From contig NZ_JAGYPF010000001.1 in NCBI RefSeq assembly GCF_018343535.1, positions 558,001 to 622,000 on the forward strand: a stretch of 64,000 nucleotides of DNA, given 5' to 3'. The translations under genes and the position numbers were made by a program. The DNA is from Neobacillus rhizophilus. GTDB taxonomy: Bacteria > Bacillota > Bacilli > Bacillales > Cytobacillaceae. Positions 1-7,709 of the stretch are shown piece after piece (within the stretch, counting starts at the first letter, position 1; each line of letters opens with the position of its first letter). Under the pieces are notes generated by a model. It saw only the letters and a list, made by a program, of their open reading frames with translations, had not been told where the DNA came from and did not search any database.

Positions 1-641
1 TCATTTTCAATAAGTAATTTCTTCAGTACATCAGGAGGGAAAACAATGCGGCAAATGACCTTTGCCAATCCAAAAAAGTCCTCTTTTTTACAGTGTTCAC
101 CCATTTCTGTATTTCCACTCTCTGCCAACACCATGATGGACCAGGCAACCTTTTCTAAATCCAAATCCTTCCAGGTTAACCCTAAATCATAAGCACGCTT
201 CAATCCGGTAAGAATTCTTGAATGGATTTTCTTTCTGGCTTCTTTTAACACCTCGGCAAGTTCAGAATCCTTATGCAGTAGTTCTGGCAAAACGCGGTGA
301 AGCCCCATTCCGTTAAGCCGTTTCATATGCGATTCTAATAATGATGCCAATAATAGTTCAGGGTTTCCGGTAGTCCAATTTGGTTCAGGAGGGAGCAATT
401 CATCTATTTTATCCTCCAAAAGGGACATTAATAGCTGCCGTTTATCTGAAAAATAGCGATAAAAGGTACCGGTAGCAACCCCTGCACGGGCCGCGATTTC
501 CTTTGCGGTTGTTTGCTCATACCCTTTTTCAATAAACAAAATTCGCCCGCTTTCCAAGAGAGCATTTCTTTTTTGTTGGGCCCGTTCTTGTTTAGGAAGA
601 ATCGGATATTCACCTACAAGCAAATCTTCACGTTCAGTCAT
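1..641 (-). CDS. TetR/AcrR-family transcriptional regulator (3' end outside window)
   Basis: A DNA-binding repressor. The ATG at 641 is preceded by AGGTGGTCCT, and 213 residues are readable before the frame runs off the window without a stop. Residues about 20-65 form the TetR helix-turn-helix; the motif TAKEIAARAGVATGTFYRYF lies in recognition-helix position and is followed by the usual SDKRQLL. The rest is a divergent ligand-binding domain, so the effector cannot be named. On the minus strand a TATAAT box (659-664) lies upstream of the start, and a palindrome TGAACT-AC-AGTTCA overlaps its -35 region, which suggests autorepression. The family assignment is firm; the target genes are unknown. 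Confidence 0.9.
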   Translation of the reverse strand, partial: MTEREDLLVGEYPILPKQERAQQKRNALLESGRILFIEKGYEQTTAKEIAARAGVATGTFYRYFSDKRQLLMSLLEDKIDELLPPEPNWTTGNPELLLASLLESHMKRLNGMGLHRVLPELLHKDSELAEVLKEARKKIHSRILTGLKRAYDLGLTWKDLDLEKVAWSIMVLAESGNTEMGEHCKKEDFFGLAKVICRIVFPPDVLKKLLIEN

Positions 642-680
642 AGGACCACCTCGGGCTTATTATAGCACAAAAACAAAAAG

Positions 681-745
681 TGAACTACAGTTCATCTTTT
701 TGTTGACAAGTTTATAGCTGGATGTAATACTTGAACTATAGTTCA
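681..745. promoter_or_regulatory. Two TGAACT-N2-AGTTCA palindromes, probable TetR operators
   Basis: Two copies of one palindrome occur between the TetR gene and the rightward small gene: TGAACTACAGTTCA at 681-694 and the perfect palindrome TGAACTATAGTTCA at 732-745. Their starts are 51 bp apart, close to five helical turns. The first overlaps the -35 region of the leftward TetR promoter. A rightward TTGACA (703-708) lies between them. Binding by the adjacent TetR protein is inferred from position and symmetry. Confidence 0.7.
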
Positions 746-927
746 TGTTATTCATTTCCTCCCATAACACCCCTGGATTAAAGGAATTCGTCTAACATGA
801 ACAACTTTTTTAAAATTTTTTAAAAAACAGGTTTTGTCAGGAAGGATATCAACATATTTTTCCGAATAATATAGGGTAATCTTATTTTTTATATTGGGTT
901 TATTAATTTTGAAAGGTGTTGATCCAT

Positions 928-1080
928 ATGGCCAATCAATCTGACTCTAAAAAAATCTCGGTAAATTCAACTATTTCCTTAAAAGGAATAGTAAAAGCCA
1001 TTTTCAACGATACCGTTCACGTTCAAATTGGCGGAAAGATCATTACTCTGCCAAAAAAGGATTTTCTTGCTGAAAGTTAA
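928..1080 (+). CDS. Small conserved-looking protein, 50 aa
   Basis: A 50-residue frame starts at ATG 928 with a good ribosome binding site (GAAAGGTG, 911-918) and ends at TAA just before a terminator. It has a polar N-terminus followed by short beta-prone segments (SLKGIVKAIFNDTVHVQIGG, then KIITLPKKDFL). This recalls small DUF2187-like or KOW/SH3-barrel proteins of bacilli, but the resemblance is weak and no function is claimed. Support comes from its own RBS, a downstream terminator and possible control by the two upstream palindromes. Confidence 0.65.
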   Translation: MANQSDSKKISVNSTISLKGIVKAIFNDTVHVQIGGKIITLPKKDFLAES

Positions 1081-1114
1081 GTGATTTATATTTAAACATA
1101 GAAGTATTTTGTCG

Positions 1115-1149
1115 GTCTGCTGCTAGCATTAGTGGCAGGCTATTTTTTT
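1115..1149 (+). terminator. Rho-independent terminator after the 50-aa gene
   Basis: A ten-pair stem with G-U pairs (1115-1124 with 1131-1140) and a six-base loop is followed by TATTTTTTT. It separates the small gene from serC. Confidence 0.8.
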
Positions 1150-1218
1150 GTTTAAAATTTGAACAAACCTTTAACTCTGTAAAGGAATAAAATTTCCTGT
1201 CAAAATAATACGAAAATA

Positions 1219-1227
1219 TGATATATT
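1219..1227 (+). promoter_or_regulatory. Putative extended -10 promoter of serC
   Basis: TGATATATT fits TG-N-TATATT, an extended -10 element, 33 bases upstream of the chosen serC start. No good -35 is seen; TGTCAA at 1198-1203 is the nearest candidate. Confidence 0.45.
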
Positions 1228-1260
1228 CATATATATTAAAAAAACATGGGAGTGAACGAA

Positions 1261-2358
1261 ATGAAACTAGACATCAAACGAGCCTATAATTTCAATGCCG
1301 GCCCATCTGCTCTTCCTCTTTCTGTACTGGAAAAAGCCCAGCAGGAGCTGATCGATTTCCGTGGCACAGGAATGTCAATCATGGAATTAAGCCACCGCAG
1401 TGCTGCCTATGAAGAGGTACATAATCAGGCGATCGCGCACCTAAAGGATTTAATGAGTATTCCTGATAATTATGAAGTACTCTTTTTGCAAGGTGGAGCA
1501 AGCCTTCAATTTTCGATGATTCCGATGAACTTTTTGGGAGAAGGAAAAAAAGCGGGTTATGTGATGACTGGATCTTGGTCAGAAAAGGCTTTTGCCGAAG
1601 CCAAGCTATTTGGTGAAGTTTCTCAGGCGGCGTCATCAAAAGAAGGCAAATACCGCCGCATACCTAGACTAGCGGAAATACAATTTCAAGGTGACGAGGC
1701 CTATTTACATTTGACCTCAAATAATACAATTTACGGAACGCAATGGAAGGAATTCCCTGCTACTGGCAATGTTCCGTTAATTGCGGACATGTCCAGCGAT
1801 ATTTTATCCAAGCCTGTTGATGTCAGCAAGTTCTCCATGATTTATGCGGGTGCCCAGAAAAACCTTGGACCTTCCGGTGTTACGGTGGTAATTGTTCGCA
1901 AGGAGTTTCTTGAGAAGGCTAATTCTAATATCCCTACCATGTTAAAGTACAGCACTCATGCAAAAAACAATTCCTTATATAACACTCCGCCAACCTTCGG
2001 CATCTATATGCTCGGTGAGGTTCTTGGCTGGGTACAGGAAATTGGCGGCCTTGAGGAAGTTGTCAGACGGAATGAGGAAAAGGCGAAGGTTATCTACGAC
2101 GCTATTGATAATAGCAATGGTTTCTACATCGGTCACGCTGAAAACGACAGCCGCTCCCTAATGAATATTACCTTTAACTTAAAATCTGAAGAGCTGGAAA
2201 AAGCATTTTTAGTGCAAGCCAAGCAAGAAGGCTTTATCGGTGTAAACGGCCACCGCTCCATCGGAGGCTGCCGCGCATCCACCTACAACGCCGTTCCATA
2301 CGAATCCTGCAAAGCATTCAGCGAATTTATGGAACAGTTCCAAAAGCAAAACGGATAA
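1261..2358 (+). CDS. serC: Phosphoserine aminotransferase
   Basis: A PLP enzyme that converts 3-phosphohydroxypyruvate and glutamate to O-phosphoserine in cytosolic serine biosynthesis. The 365-residue length matches the family. The N-terminus YNFNAGPSALP and the motif LQGGASLQFSMIPMN are characteristic, and AGAQKNLGPSGV carries the PLP-binding lysine. The C-terminus contains the substrate-binding GVNGHRSIGGCRASTYNA. An upstream in-frame ATG at 1246 exists, but GGGAGTG sits directly after it and is correctly spaced for the ATG at 1261. The gene stands alone between two hairpins, with no serA neighbour in view. Confidence 0.97.
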   Translation: MKLDIKRAYNFNAGPSALPLSVLEKAQQELIDFRGTGMSIMELSHRSAAYEEVHNQAIAHLKDLMSIPDNYEVLFLQGGASLQFSMIPMNFLGEGKKAGYVMTGSWSEKAFAEAKLFGEVSQAASSKEGKYRRIPRLAEIQFQGDEAYLHLTSNNTIYGTQWKEFPATGNVPLIADMSSDILSKPVDVSKFSMIYAGAQKNLGPSGVTVVIVRKEFLEKANSNIPTMLKYSTHAKNNSLYNTPPTFGIYMLGEVLGWVQEIGGLEEVVRRNEEKAKVIYDAIDNSNGFYIGHAENDSRSLMNITFNLKSEELEKAFLVQAKQEGFIGVNGHRSIGGCRASTYNAVPYESCKAFSEFMEQFQKQNG

Positions 2359-2362
2359 AACA

Positions 2363-2412
2363 TGGGGACGGTTCTAATGCCTCAAATTTTTGAGGCAAAA
2401 GAACCGTCCCCA
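2363..2412. repeat. Near-perfect inverted repeat overlapping the 3' end of tag
   Basis: A 13-base outer arm TGGGGACGGTTCT (2363-2375) pairs with AGAACCGTCCCCA (2400-2412). An inner arm GCCTCAAA (2379-2386) pairs with TTTGAGGC (2389-2396), leaving a two-base loop. It lies between the convergent serC and tag genes and may end both transcripts, although neither side has a clear U-tract. The compact two-arm structure resembles a short dispersed palindromic repeat. No second copy was noticed in the window. Confidence 0.85.
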
Positions 2413-2960
2413 CGTTTCATTTCACAGCTTTCAATATGGTCATTGACCATTCCTACTGCTTGCATGAAGGCGTAGCAGATGGTGGAGCCGACGAATTTAA
2501 AGCCGCGCTTTTTTAGATCCTTGCTCAATTTATCGCTTATCTCAGTGGTAGCAGGCACGTCTTTCATTTCTTTGAAATGATTGACCATCGGCTTACCATC
2601 AACGAAAGACCAAATATAAGAACTAAAGGATCCAAATTCCTCAACTACCTTCAAAAAAGCTTTGGCATTCCCAATTACCGCATTTATTTTTAAACGGTTT
2701 CGAACAATACCTTCATTATGTAATAATTCTTCAATCTTTTGATCATCATATAGAACAATTTTTTTCGCCTCAAAATTGTCAAACGCCCTCCGATAATTCT
2801 CCCGCTTTTTTAAAATCGTATACCAACTAAGGCCAGCTTGTGCACCTTCCAAATTCAAATATTCAAACAACAAACGGTCGTCATGAACCGGGACTCCCCA
2901 CTCGTGGTCATGATAATCAATATATAATGGGTCTTGATTAACCCAGCCGCAGCGATTCAT
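2382..2960 (-). CDS. tag: DNA-3-methyladenine glycosylase I
   Basis: Removes 3-methyladenine from alkylated DNA in base excision repair. The zinc-ligand pattern is complete: Cys4, His17, and a C-terminal H-x3-C pair in NDHIESC. Glu38 sits at the catalytic position in the segment LEGAQAGLSW. The enzyme core ends at about residue 182. The last ten residues (RGDGSFASKI) and the stop codon are encoded by the inverted repeat at 2363-2412, so this tail is probably an acquired extension. The start ATG is three bases after the stop of the upstream PP-loop ATPase gene, indicating a two-gene operon. Confidence 0.95.
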   Translation of the reverse strand: MNRCGWVNQDPLYIDYHDHEWGVPVHDDRLLFEYLNLEGAQAGLSWYTILKKRENYRRAFDNFEAKKIVLYDDQKIEELLHNEGIVRNRLKINAVIGNAKAFLKVVEEFGSFSSYIWSFVDGKPMVNHFKEMKDVPATTEISDKLSKDLKKRGFKFVGSTICYAFMQAVGMVNDHIESCEMKRGDGSFASKI

Positions 2961-2963
2961 AAA

Positions 2964-3659
2964 TCAAAACTCCCTTAATGGAATTAAATCAGTAAAGCAA
3001 AATCTTGTTTCACCAGTGTATACATCTTTTGAAAACTTTTTCTCGCCAACTTGAAACCGGATTGGCTTATTAAAAATTGGGCCATCATATACAAACGAAT
3101 GATACTCCCCATTTTCACCGCAAGGGTCCACTCCTTCAGGCAGTGCTTCCATAAACCCGTCATTAATTTCTCTACCGGAAAAATCCTCAGACAGTTTGTT
3201 CATATCTACACAGGTTATAATTGTTTTATACCCTAGTGACAAAAAGCGGTGAATTAAATCTGTAGTATTCTGACCCCAAAGCGGAAAAACCGCTGTAAAA
3301 CCTAAGGGTTTTAACTGTTCTTCACGGTACTTGCGGATATCCTCAAGAAATAGGTCGCCAAATACAATATGGTCAATCCCACTCGCCTTCAATTCAGCTA
3401 ATTCCCGATTCATTATTTCCCCGTATACTTCATTGGAGCATTGCTCTGGAATAAAAATTTTTCTTAATGGAATGCCAATAGATTCCGCCTGTACGTCCAA
3501 CAGTTCCTCCCTTACTCCATGTATGCTTGTCCGATTAAAGCCTTCAGTCACTGTTGTAAACAAAAATTCAACCTCATATTCTTCCCCATGAAGGAGTTCG
3601 TGCAATGCCAGTGTAGAATCTTTTCCACTGAATGATAACGCAGCTCTTTTTTTTGCCAC
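2964..3659 (-). CDS. Dph6/DUF71-type PP-loop ATPase
   Basis: Adenine nucleotide alpha-hydrolase-like protein of 231 residues. The PP-loop is visible as SFSGKDSTLAL near the N-terminus, followed by the family blocks GVREELLDVQAESIGIP, FGDLFLEDIRKYREEQL and GENGEYHSFVYDGP. The archaeal/eukaryotic relative is diphthine-ammonia ligase, but bacteria do not make diphthamide, so the substrate here is unknown. A GTG start at 3659 is preferred because AGAGGTGA lies eight bases upstream; the frame extends 22 codons further without a ribosome binding site. It is followed after three bases by tag. Confidence 0.85.
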   Translation of the reverse strand: MAKKRAALSFSGKDSTLALHELLHGEEYEVEFLFTTVTEGFNRTSIHGVREELLDVQAESIGIPLRKIFIPEQCSNEVYGEIMNRELAELKASGIDHIVFGDLFLEDIRKYREEQLKPLGFTAVFPLWGQNTTDLIHRFLSLGYKTIITCVDMNKLSEDFSGREINDGFMEALPEGVDPCGENGEYHSFVYDGPIFNKPIRFQVGEKKFSKDVYTGETRFCFTDLIPLREF

Positions 3660-3793
3660 GAAAAAATCACCTCTTCCCCTTCTACCATTATAATTTGCCG
3701 GGGCTAGAAAAGCGAAAAAGAGCACTTAGCCCAAACGTGTCCCCTCTAATGTTTTGGAAGCATAAAATATTACAAAAAGGAGTGGAGTGAGGT

Positions 3794-4453
3794 ATGGGTT
3801 TATACATTAATAAACGTGAACATCCCAATGTTTTTGAAAATAAACAAACGCTCAATGCCCCTAATCAGTCATATTCAAGACAGGATTTCCTGACTGAATT
3901 AATCAAGGAACAGGAAATAGCGAATGCCGCCTTAAGAAAAACATTAAGGGAACTGCAAATTCGTACTCTTAAGCAGGAAGAATCCCAAACTAGCCATTGG
4001 AATGATATCGGCAGTCAATTGAATGACTTGCAAAAAAGCAGCCAATCGCATCAAGAAATGATGAGAATGCAGGAAAAATTCCAAGAGGAAATAGCGGACA
4101 AATTAAATCGACAAACCGTTTTTCAAAAAGAAGTAACAGAGAAATTGAACAGCCAAGAGGAGTTTCAAAATCAAATCTCTGCCAAAATGAACAAGCAAGA
4201 GGAGTTTCAAGAAGACGTCCTTAAACGATTGGATTATCAAGAAGCATTAACAGAGAAAATTTCACGGCAGTTGAACTTTATTCGGTCCATCCTATTTGAA
4301 CGGACCAATTATTTGGCCTCCAAAATCGAGGATGGCTACAAACTTACCTCCTCCTATGTCTATAAACTGATGACAGGTTCTGATAAGCCGCTGACCTTCT
4401 TCCTGATGAATCAAAATAATGATGAGCGTCCAAAGCTGACAGATAAACCATAA
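3794..4453 (+). CDS. Coiled-coil protein with five 14-residue repeats
   Basis: A soluble, Gln/Glu/Lys-rich protein of 219 residues with no signal peptide. Residues 90-159 are five consecutive 14-residue units (M90, L104, L118, M132 and L146 start them) of consensus LNxQEEFQxxIxxK. Each is two heptads with Leu/Met and Phe in core positions, followed by the segment LNFIRSILFERTNYLASKIE. An earlier helical stretch spans about 35-85. The start has a strong RBS (AGGAGTGGAGTGAGGT). Function unknown; an oligomeric scaffold or spore/cell-envelope-associated protein is conceivable but unsupported. Confidence 0.8.
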   Translation: MGLYINKREHPNVFENKQTLNAPNQSYSRQDFLTELIKEQEIANAALRKTLRELQIRTLKQEESQTSHWNDIGSQLNDLQKSSQSHQEMMRMQEKFQEEIADKLNRQTVFQKEVTEKLNSQEEFQNQISAKMNKQEEFQEDVLKRLDYQEALTEKISRQLNFIRSILFERTNYLASKIEDGYKLTSSYVYKLMTGSDKPLTFFLMNQNNDERPKLTDKP

Positions 4454-4463
4454 ATGATGACAA

Positions 4464-4500
4464 CAAAAAACGTTCATGCCTTAAAGAGCATGAACGTTCT
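4464..4500 (-). terminator. Terminator downstream of ppaC
   Basis: An 11-bp perfect stem (AACGTTCATGC at 4469-4479 with 4488-4498) is followed on the minus strand by TTTTTTG. It lies between the convergent coiled-coil gene and ppaC; the U-tract points to ppaC. Confidence 0.85.
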
Positions 4501-4512
4501 CCTATCTTAAAC

Positions 4513-5448
4513 TTAAACACCCTTTGTGAAAGCGTCTGTTAATACCGGCACGATTTGTTTCTTACGGGAAACGACTCCTCTTAACGTCGCAGTATTGTCA
4601 TCAAGGGTCACATTATAAGCCTTTTCCACTGCAGCAGCTTTATTTCCAAGCGCTAACCCTACTGAATCATTGTTTAGAATATCAGTCACTACCAATAAGA
4701 ATAAGTCCAGATTCTTCTCATCGATTTTCTTAGAAATAGCTGCTTCTAATTCTTCTTTGCGGGCGAGAACTTCCGCAGTATCTACAGCATTGACTTGGGC
4801 AATTTCTACTTTGCTTCCGCCCATGTCAAATTCTTTTGCATCCAGTGTTAATAAATCAGCTACAGACTTGTCGCTTAAATCCGCACCAGCCTTCAGCATT
4901 TCTAAACCGTACGCTTGCGCATCTACTCCGGCAAGATCTGCTAATTCACGAGCTGCAGCAACATCTTCAGCCGTGCAGGTTGGCGATTTGAATAATAAGG
5001 AATCAGAAATGATGGCTGAAAGCATAAGTCCCGCGATTTCTTTCTTAATTTCCTTGCCATTTTCTTTGTACATTTTATTTAAAATTGTGGCCGTACAGCC
5101 GACTGGCTCACAGCGATAATATAACGGATCGCTTGTTTCAAAATTTGCAATGCGGTGATGGTCAATTACCTCAAGCACTTTAACATCGGTGATGTCGTTC
5201 GCACTTTGTTGGCGTTCATTGTGGTCTACCAAAATAACAGAGTTAACTTCAGAAGCAACAGTTTCAACAAGACGTGGTGCCTCTATCTTAAAGGTATCAA
5301 GGGCATATTGTGTTTCGCCATTGATTTGGCCAAGGCGGACTGCTTCAACATCATGTCCAAGTTGTTTTTTCAAGTCTGCGTACGCAAGCGCAGAACAAAT
5401 CGTATCTGTGTCTGGATTTTTATGTCCAAAAATAAGTACTTTTTCCAT
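4513..5448 (-). CDS. ppaC: Manganese-dependent inorganic pyrophosphatase (family II, DHH)
   Basis: Hydrolyses pyrophosphate in the cytosol, pulling biosynthetic reactions and, here, AMP-forming acyl-CoA ligation. At 311 residues it matches the family. The N-terminal motifs [23 protein letters not shown] and [10 protein letters not shown] supply the Mn ligands of the DHH domain. The C-terminal DHHA2 domain ends with SRKKQIVP, which carries the substrate-binding Arg-Lys-Lys. The RBS is GGAGTAGGAAC before ATG 5448. A single gene with its own terminator. Confidence 0.97.
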   Translation of the reverse strand: MEKVLIFGHKNPDTDTICSALAYADLKKQLGHDVEAVRLGQINGETQYALDTFKIEAPRLVETVASEVNSVILVDHNERQQSANDITDVKVLEVIDHHRIANFETSDPLYYRCEPVGCTATILNKMYKENGKEIKKEIAGLMLSAIISDSLLFKSPTCTAEDVAAARELADLAGVDAQAYGLEMLKAGADLSDKSVADLLTLDAKEFDMGGSKVEIAQVNAVDTAEVLARKEELEAAISKKIDEKNLDLFLLVVTDILNNDSVGLALGNKAAAVEKAYNVTLDDNTATLRGVVSRKKQIVPVLTDAFTKGV

Positions 5449-5547
5449 GTTCCTACTCCTAACCGTATTAAATTATGTAAGGACAAGCCAAATAAGGTAT
5501 CCCTACCGGAAATTATATATTAATACGGTAGAGTATTCAAAAATTTT

Positions 5548-6408
5548 TTATAAAAATTTCACCATCTGCACTTGTTCCGTCATCTTATTAAATCCATGGC
5601 TCATTAGGTATGCGATGATTGGACTTGAGATGGAGGCATTGACCGTCATAAAGTTTACGGTTTTTTCAGCTCCCCCGCAAATGCTGGCAAAAATAATTTT
5701 CAATAAATCACTGTTTACTTCAGAAAACAACTCCAGTTGATAGATAACGACTTTTTCTACCTTTCCATGTTCATTCCATATTCTTTTAAACAAGCAATAG
5801 CCCAAAGGGTCATTTCCTGTTCCATAAAAAATTTGTGCTTCACCGTTTCTGACACTTTGCCATTGGCATTGCCAAGGTACATTTTCTTTATAAAAAGAAA
5901 GTGTTGCCAATTGTTCGGGACGGATGGATTTTACCCAGATAGATGCAGCTAAAACTGACTCGAATTCCTCAGACCCATTTAAATGAACAAGGGAATCAAC
6001 AATCTCATATCCATATCGTTGATATAAACGAATGGCCCGTTCGTTTTCCTTTATCGCTTCGAGAGTGGCAACCTCCACCCCCTCTTCCGCGTAAATCCTT
6101 AAAGTCTCCTCCATTAAAAGCTTGGAAACTCCTTTTCCACGATATTCCGAGGCTACTCCGGTACCTCCATTCCAAGCGGTCTTTTTTCCATCAATTAGGC
6201 GCACTCCGTTTAAGACAATTGCTACAGGCTTATCACCATCGAAAGCAACAATCGATAGATTCATTGAAAGCCCCTCATTAACCAACCTAGCAAAAAACAG
6301 CTCCGCAGACATTTCCAATTTTACAAAATAGCCTTCAAAACCGCGATTCCAGGCCGTGATAATGTCCGTTATTTGACATTCAGATAATTTTTTAAAAAGA
6401 ATACTCAT
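5548..6408 (-). CDS. GNAT-family N-acetyltransferase
   Basis: A 286-residue protein. The GNAT fold occupies about residues 1-150: VASEYRGKGVSKLLMEETL is the acetyl-CoA pyrophosphate-binding motif A (R-G-K-G-V) and AIRLYQRYGYEIV is motif B. The C-terminal half is an unassigned second domain, possibly a degenerate GNAT repeat. The RBS is AAGGGGG before ATG 6408. The substrate cannot be deduced; the adjacent ppaC and R2lox genes give no clue. Confidence 0.85.
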   Translation of the reverse strand: MSILFKKLSECQITDIITAWNRGFEGYFVKLEMSAELFFARLVNEGLSMNLSIVAFDGDKPVAIVLNGVRLIDGKKTAWNGGTGVASEYRGKGVSKLLMEETLRIYAEEGVEVATLEAIKENERAIRLYQRYGYEIVDSLVHLNGSEEFESVLAASIWVKSIRPEQLATLSFYKENVPWQCQWQSVRNGEAQIFYGTGNDPLGYCLFKRIWNEHGKVEKVVIYQLELFSEVNSDLLKIIFASICGGAEKTVNFMTVNASISSPIIAYLMSHGFNKMTEQVQMVKFL

Positions 6409-6516
6409 GAGTCGGCCCCCTTAAATAGCGTTGAAGAAAATTAAAATAAAATAGACTAAATAGTTTATTTTAATTAAACCAAAACCTTCCAGTTTTTACA
6501 ATCCATAAGAAAAATA

Positions 6517-6552
6517 ATCCCATTATGGACGAGAAAAAATCCATAATGGGAT
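6517..6552 (-). terminator. Hairpin after the ADH remnant, probable terminator
   Basis: A 13-bp perfect stem (ATCCCATTATGGA at 6517-6529 with 6540-6552) with a ten-base loop. The minus-strand exit reads TATTTTTCTT. It would end the R2lox operon transcript after running through the dehydrogenase remnant. Confidence 0.7.
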
Positions 6553-6577
6553 GATTTCAACTAACATTATTTAACCG

Positions 6578-6778
6578 TCAAAGGAAAACCCTCTGTCCAA
6601 TTGTCGCTATTAGTTCCGGCGGCATTGGGAAGTTTAATGCGGCAGGATCCTTCATGACTGCCGGGATTACCATTTGTAGTGCCTCTCCACTAATATTGTA
6701 TTCACTAAAATCAGCCGGCAAGCCAACTTTATGCTCCAGTAAACGAATTTTTTCGATTACTTTTGCCGACTTTATAGT
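6578..6778 (-). pseudogene. C-terminal remnant of an iron-containing alcohol dehydrogenase
   Basis: A frame of 66 codons without any start runs directly from the end of the R2lox gene to a TGA at 6578-6580. It reads KVIEKIRLLEHKVGLPADFS, then EYNISGEALQMVIPAVMKDP and AALNFPMPPELIATIG. This is the typical last helical segment of Fe-dependent (type III) alcohol dehydrogenases, which ends in a D-P/N-P-R pattern. The N-terminal 300 or so residues and the iron-binding His residues are absent. The first codons overlap the R2lox stop, so the R2lox gene joined here by a deletion or insertion event. The family call rests on motif recall. Confidence 0.65.
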
Positions 6779-7665
6779 ACTCCTATCTCGCTTTCCGTCA
6801 CTTTATAAATCTCTTCGATTTTCTTTCCCTTCGCCCTCGCTAAAACTTCCATGCGAACAGCAAGCTGCTTCATGGTGAAATTCATGACATCATCAGGGTT
6901 ACCGCCAAACGAACTTACCTCTTTTCCGTCTATCCCTTCTTGATTAAGTTTGATCGCCAGCGGGGCCAATTCCCCCATCCTTGCGGCAATAAATTCATAG
7001 AGATGAGGATGTTCGCAAATTAACCGCTGCAGCAGGAAGGTCCCATATCCGATATGCCGGGATTCATCCCGTTTCAAATTGCCGATTCCCTCCATAAGCC
7101 CCGGCATGATTCCCGCTGTTTCCAGAGATTGATAGAAGGAGAAATATCCGGTTTCTGCCAGTACCCCTTCCACAAACATGTTGTAAACAACCGATGCCTC
7201 AGCAATGGCTTCCGGCGATTGATCGGTAACTAGACGTTCCATTGCAGTTGGCAGGATTTCATGGAAAATATGCTGATAGGTTTCTGAATGAAAATGTGAC
7301 AAGTCGCCAGTCTCCCCAATCGCATTTAACACCCTGCGGAAAAATTCTGTGTGCTTTGCTTCCTCGTATAAAAATGTTGTTAAAAACATTTCCTCCTCGA
7401 GACGCCCTTCTTTGGCAATAGCCATGATGAGCGGCAGCAAATCCAATGTTACAGCCTCTTCTCCTGCCTGGAACATAGAAATGAGCCGTAGGATGTCTTC
7501 CCTTTGCGTATTATTCATTGCTTGCCAATCTTTTTGATCTTGGCTGAAATCAATATCTGCTGGATTCCAGGTTCCTACCCTCTTCGCCTTCTGATAAAGT
7601 CGGTAAGGAAAGGAATCCTCCATCAAACCGCGGCTGCTTGTTGTCAAAATCGTTCTTTTTTCCAT
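6772..7665 (-). CDS. R2-like ligand-binding oxidase (R2lox), Mn/Fe
   Basis: A ferritin-fold oxidase of 297 residues with a heterodinuclear Mn/Fe centre in studied homologues (Geobacillus kaustophilus, Mycobacterium tuberculosis); the natural substrate is unknown and a fatty-acid-like ligand is bound. Visible metal ligands are Glu69, Glu102, His105, Glu166, Glu201 and His204. Val72 and Tyr161 match the pair that forms the tyrosine-valine ether crosslink. The start ATG 7665 follows AGAGGAGAATG; the open frame continues upstream but overlaps the ligase gene. It lies 44 bases downstream of the acyl-CoA ligase gene and is surely cotranscribed. A ribonucleotide reductase beta label would be wrong: no nrdA is nearby and the Val/Tyr pair is diagnostic. 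Confidence 0.92.
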   Translation of the reverse strand: MEKRTILTTSSRGLMEDSFPYRLYQKAKRVGTWNPADIDFSQDQKDWQAMNNTQREDILRLISMFQAGEEAVTLDLLPLIMAIAKEGRLEEEMFLTTFLYEEAKHTEFFRRVLNAIGETGDLSHFHSETYQHIFHEILPTAMERLVTDQSPEAIAEASVVYNMFVEGVLAETGYFSFYQSLETAGIMPGLMEGIGNLKRDESRHIGYGTFLLQRLICEHPHLYEFIAARMGELAPLAIKLNQEGIDGKEVSSFGGNPDDVMNFTMKQLAVRMEVLARAKGKKIEEIYKVTESEIGVL

Positions 7666-7709
7666 AAAACATTCTCCTCTCATCATTTCCTTTTTGTGAA
7701 AATCAGCTG

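Noticed and set aside
3794..5119. Long open frames antisense to ppaC, the aldehyde dehydrogenase gene and other genes
   Set aside because: They lack ribosome binding sites and family motifs and lie wholly over well-supported genes in the other strand.
6772..7665. Ribonucleotide reductase beta subunit (NrdB/NrdF)
   Set aside because: The Val72/Tyr161 pair, the 297-residue length and the absence of nrdA fit R2lox and not R2.
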